A stretch of DNA of 64,000 nt from Gemmataceae bacterium (GCA_022842245.1 JALHPZ010000008.1:124001-188000), one strand, 5' to 3'. Shown: positions 8,354 to 17,528, counted from the stretch's first letter. Notes: generated from the letters alone by a model not told the origin. Numbers and translations: made by a program.

Positions 8354-10516
8354 ATGCGATTCCTTGCGTTGCTCTTCGTTTGCGGACTGGTTCACACCGC
8401 ATCCGCCGATCCGCTTCCGAACACGAAGCCGCTGACGACGGAGGGCGACCTCGCGAAGCAGATGGTCGATGGCATCCACAAGTACCTCGATCGCGAGTTG
8501 GAAGCGGCACAGAAAAAGCAGGGGGGGACGAAGCCTGATCGTGAGCGATTGAAACACATCCTCGGCGTCGTCGATCCTCGTGTGCCGCCGAACCTGGAAT
8601 ATGTTTCAGGACCCGACAAACCATCGCTGCTGGCGGAACGGGAAGGTTGCAAGATCCATGCGGTTCGGTGGGCTGTCCTGAACGGCGTCGATGCCGAGGG
8701 ATTGCTGATCGAACCGAAAGAAAAGCCAAAGGCGAATCTCGTCGCCATCCCTCACGCCGGCCAAAGCCCCGAAGAAGTGGCCGGTCTCGCGAAGGGTGAT
8801 GACTTCGGATTCCGATGCGCTCACTACGGATGCCGGGTCCTGATCCCGACTCTCATTGATCGCGACGACAAATACTCGGGCAATGCCCGGCTCGGTCGTC
8901 GCACGAACATACCGCACCGCGAGTTCATCCATCGCATGGCCTACGAAATGGGCCGCACGCTAACGGGATACGAAGTGCAGAAGGTCCTCGCGGCCGTCGA
9001 TTGGTTCGAGAAGCAGGATGCCAAACTCAAGATGGGAGTGCTCGGATACGGTGAAGGTCGTTTCATCGCCCGCTATGCCGGCGCGATCGACGAACGGATC
9101 GCCGTAACGGACATCCAACAGGAGATCGTCCGGACCTTTGATCCAAAGCTGATCGATCAACCAATCGATCGGAATGTATGGGATCTCGTGTCGGCGAGCC
9201 GATCGTTGACCGCGGACGGTTACTTCGCCGGCCGGAGCCTGACCGGTTACAACGGAGCGCTGGAGCCGACCTGGCCGGGACCGCGGATGGGCCAGGGGCT
9301 GTTCCACGCCGCTCCCGGAAAACTCGTCGGAATCGAAGCCGATCCGGGACATCCGTTGCGGAACGACAGGAAGAAATTCGTCGAATACAACGTCTTCCTA
9401 CCGCTCCTCAAGTTGGGTCCCCAACCGACTATCGACCTCGCACCGACCGAAATCAATCTCGACCACGTCGAACCCCGCCACAAGCGCCAGTTCGACCAAC
9501 TCGCCGCCTTCACGCAAAACCTCTGGCGGCTCTCCGAGCCGGTGCGAAAGGACTACTGGAAGAAAGCCGACGCCTCCTCCCCCGAAAAGTGGGAGCAATC
9601 CTGCGAACCGTATCGCAACTACTTCCACGAAGAGGCCATCGGCAAGCTGCCGGAGCCGACGATGCCGCTGAACCCGCGCTCGCGGCCGATCTACGACACG
9701 CCGAAGTGGACCGGCCACGAAGTCATGCTCGACGTGTACGACGACGTCTTTGCCTACGGCATCGTGCTGCTGCCGAAGGACCTGAAGCCCGGCGAGAAGC
9801 GGCCCGTCGTCGTCTGCCAGCACGGCCTTGAAGGCCGGCCGACGGATGTCTGCAACCCGAAGGAGCGCACCAAGTACTACAACTCGTTCGCGGCCCAACT
9901 CGCCGACCGCGGCTACATCGTCTTCGCGCCGCAGAACCCGTACATCGGCGACACCCACTTCCGCCAGATCATGCGGAAGGCGAACCCGCTCAAGCTCTCG
10001 CTATTCAGCTTCATCATCCGGCAGCACCAACGGATCATCGACTGGCTCGAGACGCAGCCGAACGTCGACCCGAAGCGGATCGCCTTCTACGGCCTCAGCT
10101 ACGGCGGCAAGACCGCCATGCGCGTCCCGGCCGTAGAGAAGCGCTACTGCCTCTCCATCTGCTCCGGCGACTTCAACGAGTGGATCGGCAAGATCGTGAG
10201 CACCGAGCTGCCGATGAGCTACATGTTCACGAAGGAGTACGACATGCTCGAGTTCAACCTCGGGCACACCTACAACTACGCCGAGATGGCGAACCTGATC
10301 GCACCGCGGCCGTTCATGGTCGAGCGCGGCCACGACGACGGCGTCGGCATCGACGAGATGATCGCCTACGAGTTCGCGAAGGTCCGCTACCTCTACGAGA
10401 ACCGCCTGAAGATCGGCGACCGAACGGAACTGGAGTTCTTCGTCGGCGGCCACGAGATCCACGGGAAGGGAACGTTCGCGTTCCTGGACCGGCACCTGAA
10501 GTGGACGCCGAAGTAG
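8354..10516 (+). CDS. secreted double alpha/beta-hydrolase (dienelactone hydrolase/acetyl xylan esterase type)
   Basis: A 720-residue protein with a signal peptide (MRFLALLFVCGLVHTASA). The C-terminal half is a full alpha/beta-hydrolase: VVVCQHGLEGRPTD forms the oxyanion region, the nucleophile elbow is GLSYGG (Ser near residue 581), and late acidic and histidine residues (RGHDDGVG, GGHEIHGKG) can complete the triad. The N-terminal half looks like a second, degenerate hydrolase domain: LVAIPHAGQ corresponds to the oxyanion strand, and GVLGYGEGRF (about 228-237) sits where the elbow should be, with Glu in place of Ser. I chose ATG 8354 because an in-frame start farther upstream would read through the palindrome at 8221-8304. 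The substrate is unknown; an ester of a plant or algal polymer is likely for the family. Confidence 0.85.
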   Translation: MRFLALLFVCGLVHTASADPLPNTKPLTTEGDLAKQMVDGIHKYLDRELEAAQKKQGGTKPDRERLKHILGVVDPRVPPNLEYVSGPDKPSLLAEREGCKIHAVRWAVLNGVDAEGLLIEPKEKPKANLVAIPHAGQSPEEVAGLAKGDDFGFRCAHYGCRVLIPTLIDRDDKYSGNARLGRRTNIPHREFIHRMAYEMGRTLTGYEVQKVLAAVDWFEKQDAKLKMGVLGYGEGRFIARYAGAIDERIAVTDIQQEIVRTFDPKLIDQPIDRNVWDLVSASRSLTADGYFAGRSLTGYNGALEPTWPGPRMGQGLFHAAPGKLVGIEADPGHPLRNDRKKFVEYNVFLPLLKLGPQPTIDLAPTEINLDHVEPRHKRQFDQLAAFTQNLWRLSEPVRKDYWKKADASSPEKWEQSCEPYRNYFHEEAIGKLPEPTMPLNPRSRPIYDTPKWTGHEVMLDVYDDVFAYGIVLLPKDLKPGEKRPVVVCQHGLEGRPTDVCNPKERTKYYNSFAAQLADRGYIVFAPQNPYIGDTHFRQIMRKANPLKLSLFSFIIRQHQRIIDWLETQPNVDPKRIAFYGLSYGGKTAMRVPAVEKRYCLSICSGDFNEWIGKIVSTELPMSYMFTKEYDMLEFNLGHTYNYAEMANLIAPRPFMVERGHDDGVGIDEMIAYEFAKVRYLYENRLKIGDRTELEFFVGGHEIHGKGTFAFLDRHLKWTPK

Positions 10517-10675
10517 GGAACTTTTTCCCCGGAGACTTGATCTTTCGCCCGTCGATGCGAACATTATGGGTACGGACGGCCGGTGCGGCCCGCGCGGAGC
10601 GCGGGTCGGGCGGCGGGGGCCGCTCTCGCGTGCCGCCGATTCCGGAGAAGGATTCACCTGCGTAGGAGATGCAGC

Positions 10676-11083
10676 ATGTTCGCACGTCGTACGCTGGCCC
10701 TCGGGGCCCTCGCTTTCGCCGGGTTCGCCGGCACCGCTTCGGCCGAGACCCCGGTCGCCAAGCCCACCACCACCCCGACCGTCACGGCCCCGACGACGCT
10801 CCCGACGACCGTTGTCACCCAATCGACCCCGGTGAGCACCGAACGCACCCGCCGCTTCGGCCTTCGCCGCACCCGAACGACAGCCGCCCCGGTCGTGACC
10901 GCCAGCTATGTGGCCCCGATGACGACGACCGAAACCAAGACCGAACCCGCCAAGCCGGCGTCCACCACGGCCGCGACCACCACGGAAACGGCGCCGGTCA
11001 TGACCGCGACGACCACGACCACCACCGGCCGCACTCGCACCGCGCGCACCGGGCTGTTCAGCCGCCTGATGGCGCGCCGCTAA
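10676..11083 (+). CDS. small Thr-rich secreted protein of unknown function
   Basis: A 135-residue protein with a clear signal peptide ending ...GFAGTASAE. The mature part is dominated by Thr, Ala, Pro and Val (runs such as TTTTTTGRTRTART) with basic patches RRFGLRRTRTT and a basic tail SRLMARR. No domain is recognised. The start is supported by an AGGAGA ribosome binding site at 10664-10669 and by the signal peptide. A 7-bp GC hairpin lies upstream at 10589-10605. An intrinsic terminator follows the stop directly, so this is probably a single-gene transcript. The composition suggests a disordered, cell-surface or nucleic-acid-binding protein, but this is inference. Confidence 0.7.
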   Translation: MFARRTLALGALAFAGFAGTASAETPVAKPTTTPTVTAPTTLPTTVVTQSTPVSTERTRRFGLRRTRTTAAPVVTASYVAPMTTTETKTEPAKPASTTAATTTETAPVMTATTTTTTGRTRTARTGLFSRLMARR

Positions 11084-11103
11084 CGCGATCCGATGTCGGA
11101 GAG

Positions 11104-11130
11104 GGCCCGCGGCATCGCCGCGGGTCTTTC
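11104..11130. terminator. intrinsic terminator, probably bidirectional
   Basis: The stem CCCGCGGC with loop ATC and GCCGCGGG (about 11106-11123) is followed by TCTTTC. It lies 20 bases after the Thr-rich protein stop and abuts the 3' end of the minus-strand gene ending at 11129. Confidence 0.7.
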
Positions 11131-11494
11131 ATTGCGCCGGCGGTTCCTTCATCGCCTTCCGTTTCGCATTCGGTTTCGGGGGCGGATTCAACGGTGCGGC
11201 CTGCGCCGTCCGCGTCCGCTCCAGCATCCGGTCGCACACGTCCACCAGTTCCGCGAACAGCGTCCGCCCTGCAAGCACGAACGCCCGCTCCACTCCGCTG
11301 AGCACGCGAGGCTCGCCCGACTCGTGCAGCACGCGCAGGATGGCGAGGATCGCCGTCTCATCCGAGTTCGTGCGCTCGAATCCGGCCATTTGCGGCGGAA
11401 TGCCGGCCGGTCCGTCGGCCGTCGGGCGGATGGGGACGGCGCAGTCGAGGCGCGGGGCGCAGGCGACGCCGGGAAGCGCGGGGTTCGATTCCAT
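11129..11494 (-). CDS. small protein following the serine protease, function unknown
   Basis: A 121-residue protein starting MESNPALPGVACAPRLDCAV on the minus strand. I do not recognise it. It has a Pro-rich N-terminus, a probably helical middle (TAILAILRVLHESGEPRVLS), and a basic Pro-rich tail (PPPKPNAKRKAMKEPP). There is no signal peptide or membrane segment. Its start is 11 bases after the stop of the trypsin-like protease, so the two are most likely one operon and this could be a regulator or substrate of that protease. A longer frame reading upstream through the protease region is arginine-rich and shadow-like, so I start at 11494. Confidence 0.55.
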   Translation of the reverse strand: MESNPALPGVACAPRLDCAVPIRPTADGPAGIPPQMAGFERTNSDETAILAILRVLHESGEPRVLSGVERAFVLAGRTLFAELVDVCDRMLERTRTAQAAPLNPPPKPNAKRKAMKEPPAQ

Positions 11495-11505
11495 GTTCGC
11501 AGCCC

Positions 11506-12216
11506 TCACAATTCGAGCCAGGCCCGGATGACGGGCCGAATTCCGTCGTCGTAGATCGCGACGGCGCTCGCGAGCGGTCCGTTCGCGAAGCCGACCCAGG
11601 ACGATTGCACGCCGACGGCGAGGACTCGCCCGTTCGCGTCGCGGATCGGCATGCCGTTCTCGTCCATGCGATAGGCCGGGCCCCCGCTCATCCCCTCGAT
11701 CGCGGTCGGGGGCAGATACATCGGCGGGTAGTAGAGCCGGTAGGCGTAGTCCGGGTTGGGGCAGGCGACGATGCCTTGGTTGAACGCGCCAATCCATTGG
11801 AACAGCGCACCGGAGGAGGCCGCCTTCGGGTAGCCGACGACCGCGAGGCGCCGCGGGTCCTCCGGTTCCTCGAGCGAGAACGGCCGCAAGGCCGGCGCAT
11901 CCCGCAACGCGACGATGCCGAAATCGTAGGCGGAGAGGTGGCCGAGGTTCGTGAACGCGTCGGGCTTCCAACTCGGGTGGACGTCGATGGCGGTCGCCGG
12001 GATGACAATCGGTCCGATGTCGGGGCCGGGTCCGGGGAAATAGGCGAGGACGTTCTGCGACCAGTGCGGGTACGGATTCACCTTCGGATCGAAGAGGTTG
12101 TGACCGACGGTGAGGACGTGCCGGGGACCGATGAGGAAGCCGGTGCCGACGCGCTGGCCGTTGCCGCTGGACCAGAGCAGGCCGCAGATGTTCGGGAAGT
12201 CGTATTTGTTGGCCAT
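11506..12216 (-). CDS. trypsin-like serine protease (S1 family)
   Basis: A 236-residue chymotrypsin-fold protease. The catalytic triad is visible in order: His in VLTVGHNLF (about residue 39), Asp in AYDFGIVAL (about 97) and Ser in the GMSGGPAY box (about 176). FLIGPRHVLT before the His is the typical entry strand. The usual TAAHC is replaced by TVGHN, as seen in Glu-specific and bacterial extracellular members of the family (general knowledge). No signal peptide is seen: the protein starts MANKYDFPNICGLLWSS, so it is either cytoplasmic or exported by an unusual route. It is followed 11 bases later by the small protein at 11129-11494. Confidence 0.85.
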   Translation of the reverse strand: MANKYDFPNICGLLWSSGNGQRVGTGFLIGPRHVLTVGHNLFDPKVNPYPHWSQNVLAYFPGPGPDIGPIVIPATAIDVHPSWKPDAFTNLGHLSAYDFGIVALRDAPALRPFSLEEPEDPRRLAVVGYPKAASSGALFQWIGAFNQGIVACPNPDYAYRLYYPPMYLPPTAIEGMSGGPAYRMDENGMPIRDANGRVLAVGVQSSWVGFANGPLASAVAIYDDGIRPVIRAWLEL

Positions 12217-12353
12217 GACCGCCGTCGGACGGATCGGTGTACGGTGGTTTTACCGTCGTGATCCGACGAAGCGAATCGAGGTCGGCGAAATCGTGAAATG
12301 AGTTGGAAGCCGTCCGCGCTGCGACCGGCGCGATCGGGAGAACCGGCACGGTT

Positions 12354-13772
12354 TCACTGGTCGCCGGTGCCGCCGGGCGTCGGGGCTTGTTCGTTCGTCT
12401 TGGTTTTCGGCGGCGGTTGCAACTGTCCACCCGGCGCGGGTGCGGATGTGTTCACGCCCGCGGCCGGGAGCGTCACGCTGCGCGTGACGATCGTGGGGCG
12501 CGGCTCCGGTGCCTTCTTTTCGCGGTGGAAGCTGAAGAGACTGAACGACTTCCCCTTGTGGCACGAACCGCCGCCGTCGCAATCGACCTGGATCTGGTTG
12601 ACGCTTCCAGCCGCGGGCGTGCCGATCGCGCCGGACGTGCCGCCGCCGGGCGAGGCGGACGGTCCGCCGAGGCCGATGCCGAACACGGCGGAGAGCGCGG
12701 CCTTGCCGACCTCGCTGTTCACGCCGTTGAGCTTCTCCAGGTCCGCTGACGACGTACCGCCGGGCGGTGGCGTCGATGCTTTGGGTTGTTCCATAGGCTT
12801 GTCGGCGGGTACGACGAGGACGCCGGGCGCGGCCGCGCCGAGGTAATCGCGGTCGAATTTCAGGTTCACGATCTCGCACCATTCCATCCGCCCGTCGGGC
12901 GTGAGGTGCGGTTCGTAGACGTGGATCTCGGCGAAGTTCTCGATCTTGCAGGGCGTGCAATTGAGGGGTAGGGCGGCGAGCGTCTGGCCCATCTTCGCGA
13001 CGGCGGGATGGCTGGCGTCGAGCAGGGCGCTGGAACCTCCACCGCCGGGCGCGGCCGGGAAAGCCTTGGCGAGGTTGGCGGAGGCGTTGAGGACGTCGGC
13101 GGCGGCCTGCCCGCCGAGCCGCGCCGAGATGCCGCTCGCGAGCACGTTCTGCGCCGTCGAGGAGTCCTTGAGGTAGAACGGCCCGAGGCCGGTGAACTGC
13201 CAGCCGTTCACGAGGTTCATGGCGGCGCGGATTTCACCAGGACCGCCCTTGATCCGGAGTCCATACTTCTGCGTCATGTCGGGGACGAAGACGACCTGGT
13301 AGGTGTAGAACGTGGCGGGCGAGAGGCCGTCGGAAGGGGCGACCCCGGGGCTGAGCGGGGCACCGTTCGCGGAGTGGAGTCGCGGTTCGGATTTCACCGC
13401 GCTGCCCGTGCCCGGGGTGCCGGAGGTTCCACCACCTCCGCCGCCTTCGGACGGGGCAGCGGGCGTTTGCAGTCCGGCGAAGTTGGTGCGGGCGTTCAGA
13501 TCGGCGTATTTCGACTGGTCGTCGAAAGCCTGCGGGATCGGTGCGGAATCGGTCAGCCCGGTGCGGGCCTCCTCGATGTTGCGGAAGTTCTTCGACACGA
13601 CGAGTAATGGCTTGGGCAGGTAGAACGGAATGCCGGCGTCCTTGCCGCAGTGCGGATCGCACGCATTCAGGGAGACGGCCGTCACTTCGGCGTGTTTATG
13701 GGCCCACAGAATTCCGCAGCCGGTCTGCGCCAGCGAAGCGGCGGCCAGCAGGATGAGTCCGACGGCGCGCAT
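12354..13772 (-). CDS. predicted lipoprotein of unknown function
   Basis: A 472-residue protein with a lipoprotein signal: MRAVGLILLAAASLAQTGC, with the lipidated Cys at residue 19. Acidic and Gly/Pro/Ser-rich linkers separate blocks that look folded, for example KPLLVVSKNFRNIEEARTG, YTYQVVFVPDMTQKYGLRIK and EIHVYEPHLTPDGRMEWCEI. The C-terminus is Pro-rich (QLQPPPKTKTNEQAP). I do not recognise a domain. Cys pairs in CDPHCGKD and LNCTPCKIEN could form disulfides or bind metal. It is flanked by the protease gene downstream and the O-antigen-ligase-like gene upstream, with 119 bases to the latter, so an independent promoter is possible. Confidence 0.75.
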   Translation of the reverse strand: MRAVGLILLAAASLAQTGCGILWAHKHAEVTAVSLNACDPHCGKDAGIPFYLPKPLLVVSKNFRNIEEARTGLTDSAPIPQAFDDQSKYADLNARTNFAGLQTPAAPSEGGGGGGTSGTPGTGSAVKSEPRLHSANGAPLSPGVAPSDGLSPATFYTYQVVFVPDMTQKYGLRIKGGPGEIRAAMNLVNGWQFTGLGPFYLKDSSTAQNVLASGISARLGGQAAADVLNASANLAKAFPAAPGGGGSSALLDASHPAVAKMGQTLAALPLNCTPCKIENFAEIHVYEPHLTPDGRMEWCEIVNLKFDRDYLGAAAPGVLVVPADKPMEQPKASTPPPGGTSSADLEKLNGVNSEVGKAALSAVFGIGLGGPSASPGGGTSGAIGTPAAGSVNQIQVDCDGGGSCHKGKSFSLFSFHREKKAPEPRPTIVTRSVTLPAAGVNTSAPAPGGQLQPPPKTKTNEQAPTPGGTGDQ

Positions 13773-13891
13773 GGCGGTCTCCGAAGCGTCGTTCTCCTAT
13801 CGGCCGGAATGTTCGATCGTCTTCAACGAAAGCGCCGATCGCGCCGTATGGAACGGAAAAGAATTGGAGAAAATGGGGAACGGGATTCAAG

Positions 13892-15199
13892 TCAGCGCTG
13901 CGGTGCGCCGAGCAGCGACGCGGTCTCCGGCCGCAGCCGGGGCCGCGGAAGGTCCGACGGCACGTCGATGCGCCAGCCGGCCACCGTCGCCGGTACGAGT
14001 TCGATCGGTTCGTCGTCGACCGGGGCCGGGCGCTGCCGCAGGCAGTGGACCGCGATGATGAGGAAGCCGCCGTACCAGAGCCAGGTGAAGCGGAAGAGAT
14101 TGTGGCCGAACATCCCCATCACCAGCAACAGGACGAGGCTGGTGCCGATGGCGGAGCCGAGCTGCGTGAGGAAATCGCCGGGGTACTCCGGGTCGCGGTA
14201 TTGGCGGACGCGGCGGAGATTGGCGACGTAGCTTCCGAGGAGGAGGAGGAACGCGCCGAGGCCGGCGAGACCCGTCTCGCCGACGAGCTGACCGTAGAGG
14301 TTGTGCGATTCGATTTTGCTCTTGGTGGCGGGCCGCCAGGCGCCGGGGCCGACGCCGGTGAGCGGGGAGGAACTCCAGAGGTCAAGCCCCTTGAAGAAGC
14401 CTTCGATGCGGCCATCGCCCGATTCGCGGGCCGATTCGGGTCCGGCGTCGGGGTTCACGATCGTTTCGAAGCGATTCTGCAGCGACTCCGGCAGGGCGAG
14501 GAAGGCGACGGGCGAGAGGGCGGCGGCAACGAGCGCCCAGAGCCAGGCCCGGCGAACGCGTGCGAGCAGCATCAGGCCCCAAACGATCATGCCAAGCAGC
14601 GACGAACGCGAGCCGGTAAGCAGGATGCAGAGCGCGCAGAGACCGGCGAAGCCGAGAAGCAGGAGCTTGCCCGGTCGGCCTCCGACGCCGGCACGCCAGA
14701 GCGCCGGGATGAACGGCAGCACGAAGACGATACTCGCGCCGAAACTGTTCGGGTCGCCGAGCGTCTTGTCGACGCCGATCATGCGGGCGATGCCCATGCG
14801 GTAGGTATGTCGTCCCCCGAGGTATTCGCGGAACGAGTGCGCCAAGTAGAGGCCCATGACCGCGACGAAGCCGACGACCACGATCTTCAGCTTCCGTTCG
14901 TCGTTCACCGTCGTCGTGAGCAGGACGTAGAAGACGACGATCTTGAGCCAGTCCTCGACGACCGGCTGCCCCTGTTCGTTCCACGGGCTGGCGATCCAGG
15001 CGAACAGTACGGCGAGGGCGAAGGCGGCGTAGGCGGCCTGCTGGACGTTTGGTAGGAACCGCTTGCCGGGCGCAACCATCCAGACCGCGAGAGTGAGCAG
15101 CATGTAGACGCGCTCGACGTGGAGGTCGCCGAGCCAGGGCCAGACCTCGAACGGCCGGTCGATGAACAGGAACATGTACCCGATCAACAGCCAGTGCAT
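13892..15199 (-). CDS. O-antigen ligase/Wzy-like polytopic membrane protein
   Basis: A 435-residue integral membrane protein with about ten to twelve hydrophobic segments. The Wzy_C-type features are a large periplasmic loop around residues 250-320, containing ESGDGRIEGFFKGL, WSSSPLTGVGPGAW and SHNLYGQLVGETGL, and the preceding motif LTGSRSSLLGM. The NLY...ETG block is the conserved region of O-antigen ligases and related polymerases, which join or polymerise undecaprenyl-linked glycans at the inner membrane. I start at MHWLLIGYMF (15199) because the residues before it in frame are hydrophilic and less likely to be real. A glycosyltransferase gene lies 2.4 kb away, but there is no compact polysaccharide cluster. 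Confidence 0.82.
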   Translation of the reverse strand: MHWLLIGYMFLFIDRPFEVWPWLGDLHVERVYMLLTLAVWMVAPGKRFLPNVQQAAYAAFALAVLFAWIASPWNEQGQPVVEDWLKIVVFYVLLTTTVNDERKLKIVVVGFVAVMGLYLAHSFREYLGGRHTYRMGIARMIGVDKTLGDPNSFGASIVFVLPFIPALWRAGVGGRPGKLLLLGFAGLCALCILLTGSRSSLLGMIVWGLMLLARVRRAWLWALVAAALSPVAFLALPESLQNRFETIVNPDAGPESARESGDGRIEGFFKGLDLWSSSPLTGVGPGAWRPATKSKIESHNLYGQLVGETGLAGLGAFLLLLGSYVANLRRVRQYRDPEYPGDFLTQLGSAIGTSLVLLLVMGMFGHNLFRFTWLWYGGFLIIAVHCLRQRPAPVDDEPIELVPATVAGWRIDVPSDLPRPRLRPETASLLGAPQR

Positions 15200-15359
15200 G
15201 GGACAAGAGTAATCGGTTTCGCGTCGACTCGAAAAGTCCAACCGCACCGGTTGCACCGGTCGGGAAGGGAGGGGGAAATCCGAGTTGGCGGATCGATGGC
15301 CGGTCGCGGTCCGGGGCGGGGGGCGATGCGATAAAACAACCGGAGAGCGAGGAGTGGGT

Positions 15360-16154
15360 ATGTCGCGGAATCTTCACGGAAAACGGGCGGTCGTGACCGG
15401 TGCGTCGGGCGGCATCGGCCGGGCGATCGCGGTCGAGCTGGCGAAGGCGGGCGTGAGGGTTGCGCTGGCGGCGCGGTCGGCGGACAAACTGGCCGAAGTG
15501 GCTGACGCGATCGGCGGCGACGCGCTCGCCGTGCCGACCGACGTGACGAAGCCGGCCGATCGGGAAAACCTGATCCGCGAAACGGTCGCGCGGTTCGGCG
15601 GGCTGGACCTGCTCGTGAACGTCGCGGGCGTCGGCTCGTGGGGCCACTTCGCCACGTCGACCGAGGCTATCAACCGCACGGTCATGGAAGTCAACTTCTT
15701 CGCGCCGGTCGAACTGATCCGGCTGGCCGTGCCGCATCTGACGAACGGGAACGACCCCGCGATCTGCAACCTGACGTCGATGTGCGCCCGGCGCGGCATG
15801 CCGGCGTGGCCGGAGTACAGCGCGAGCAAATTCGCTCTCGTCGGCATGACCGAAGCGCTGCGCGGCGAAATGGCCCGTTACGATATCGATGTCATTACCA
15901 TCGTGCCGGGGCTAACCAAAAGCGATTTGAATCGGAATCTGCTCCGCAGCGACGGAAAGGCGACGATCCCGTACGACAAAGGAATGACCGTCGAGTACGT
16001 CGCGGCACGCACCGTCGATGCGATCCGGCGGAGCAAACGGGAAATCGTCCTCGGCATCGAAGCGAAGAAAATCCTGACAATGAATCGGCTCGCACCGCGA
16101 TTCGTGAACTGGCTGATCGCCCGCAACGTGACCAAACTCTATCGCGAGAACTAG
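15360..16154 (+). CDS. short-chain dehydrogenase/reductase (SDR)
   Basis: A 264-residue classical SDR. The NAD(P)-binding motif TGASGGIG is at residues 13-20, the NVAG motif near 88, and the catalytic YSASK (Tyr-x3-Lys) near 152 with a Ser upstream in CNLTSM. The start at ATG 15360 puts the Rossmann motif at its usual position. The next gene, a fatty acid desaturase, begins six bases after the stop, so the two are likely co-transcribed and this reductase may act on a lipid-derived ketone or alcohol; that link is inference. The upstream gap to the divergent O-antigen-ligase-like gene is 160 bases and can hold both promoters. Confidence 0.9.
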   Translation: MSRNLHGKRAVVTGASGGIGRAIAVELAKAGVRVALAARSADKLAEVADAIGGDALAVPTDVTKPADRENLIRETVARFGGLDLLVNVAGVGSWGHFATSTEAINRTVMEVNFFAPVELIRLAVPHLTNGNDPAICNLTSMCARRGMPAWPEYSASKFALVGMTEALRGEMARYDIDVITIVPGLTKSDLNRNLLRSDGKATIPYDKGMTVEYVAARTVDAIRRSKREIVLGIEAKKILTMNRLAPRFVNWLIARNVTKLYREN

Positions 16155-16160
16155 GCACCG

Positions 16161-17528
16161 ATGGCCACGGCGACCACGACTTCCGTTCGCACGCTCTCCG
16201 ACCCGGAACTGAAAGCCAGGCTCCAGGAACTCCGACGTACGGACAACGTCGTGAACTGGTGGTATATTCTGCGGACCTATCTCTACTTCGCAATCGTCAT
16301 CGGCGGCGCCGTTGCCGGCTTCGAGTACCTGCGGCTGAACGATCTGTCGTGGCTGTGGGGCATCCCGATCGCGCTCGCCGCCATCGTGTTCGTCGGCGCG
16401 GGCCAACACCAACTTGGCGGTCTCGCGCACGAGGGCGTGCACCATATCCTTTTCAAGAACCGCAAGCTCAACGACCTCGCCTCCGATTGGTTCGCGATGT
16501 TCCCGATCTATGGGGCCACGCACCTGTACCGCCTGCAACACCTCGCTCACCACCAGTTCGTCAACGACCCCGACCGCGACCCGGACGTCTCGCAGCTCCA
16601 GACCAGCGGCCACTGGCTGAAGTTCCCGGTCGGCAAAAAGCAGTTCCTGTGGACGTTGGTCAAACAGCTTTGGATTCCGAACCTGATCCGCTTCATGCGG
16701 GTGCGGGCGCAGTACAACGCGACGGGCACCGACAAGAACCCGTACGCGAAGAAGGGGAAGCAATCGAAGGCGGCCGTGCTCGTCGGCGTGGCGTACATCG
16801 CGATCCTGTTCGGCTCGCTCGTCGGCCTCGTCCTGCACGGCGACGCGCTGCTGCTCGCCATCGTGCCGGTTACGCTCTGGCTCGCCATCTGCGCCGTCTT
16901 TTGGCGCATGCCGGCGGAGAAGTTCAACCAGAGCCGGCTGCACCCCATCATTCCCCTGCGCTACATGACGATGCTGCGCCTCGGCCACATCACCCTCGTC
17001 TTCGCCATCCTCGCGAACCTCACGCATCACACCGGCGCCCCGGCGTGGCTCTACTACTACCTTCTCTGGCTATTGCCGCTCTTTACGTCCTACGCGTTCT
17101 TCATGATCCTCCGCCAGATCGTGCAACACGGCAACGCCGACCGCAGCTGGCTCACGAACACGCGCACGTTCCTCGTCGGCCGGTTCATCAACTTCGCCGT
17201 CTTCCCGATGGGCCAGGAGTATCACCTGCCGCACCACATGTACGCGACGGTGCCGCACTATCGCCTGAAGGCGCTGCACGATTTCCTGATGGACTATCCG
17301 GAGTACGCCGAGGAGGCGGTCGTCGTCGAGGGGTACTTCCTGCCGAAGAGCCATCCTAAGACGCGGCCGACGGTGCTGGACGTACTCGGCCCCGAATACG
17401 CGCGCCGCAACGCCGACATCTACGTCGACAACAGCGTGATTGAAGACGACGATCTGGACGAGAAGGACGAAATCCTGAAGCAGGAAGCGATCGTGAAGGT
17501 GGAGGCGAAGCAGGCCCACGGCCAATAG
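16161..17528 (+). CDS. fatty acid desaturase family protein
   Basis: A 455-residue membrane di-iron enzyme of the desaturase/hydroxylase superfamily. Three histidine boxes are present: HEGVHH (about residues 93-98), HLAHHQ (about 128) and HLPHH near residue 357. Hydrophobic pairs flank the boxes (YFAIVIGGAVAGF, IALAAIVFVGAG, LWLAICAVFW, LLWLLPLFTSYAFFM), which is the normal topology. The C-terminus is charged and acidic (VIEDDDLDEKDEI). These enzymes introduce double bonds or hydroxyls into acyl chains or carotenoid-like lipids at the membrane. It lies six bases after the SDR gene in the same direction. Confidence 0.9.
   Translation: MATATTTSVRTLSDPELKARLQELRRTDNVVNWWYILRTYLYFAIVIGGAVAGFEYLRLNDLSWLWGIPIALAAIVFVGAGQHQLGGLAHEGVHHILFKNRKLNDLASDWFAMFPIYGATHLYRLQHLAHHQFVNDPDRDPDVSQLQTSGHWLKFPVGKKQFLWTLVKQLWIPNLIRFMRVRAQYNATGTDKNPYAKKGKQSKAAVLVGVAYIAILFGSLVGLVLHGDALLLAIVPVTLWLAICAVFWRMPAEKFNQSRLHPIIPLRYMTMLRLGHITLVFAILANLTHHTGAPAWLYYYLLWLLPLFTSYAFFMILRQIVQHGNADRSWLTNTRTFLVGRFINFAVFPMGQEYHLPHHMYATVPHYRLKALHDFLMDYPEYAEEAVVVEGYFLPKSHPKTRPTVLDVLGPEYARRNADIYVDNSVIEDDDLDEKDEILKQEAIVKVEAKQAHGQ

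Noticed and set aside
11129-12430. 433-codon minus-strand frame that includes the small protein at 11129
   Set aside because: The upstream part is an arginine-rich reading of the protease region; the protease in the other frame has a full catalytic triad. Only the last 121 codons are kept as a separate gene.
12298-12846. Plus-strand frame with Gly/Pro-rich protein opposite the lipoprotein
   Set aside because: No start signal, no motif, and the minus-strand lipoprotein has a signal and lipobox.
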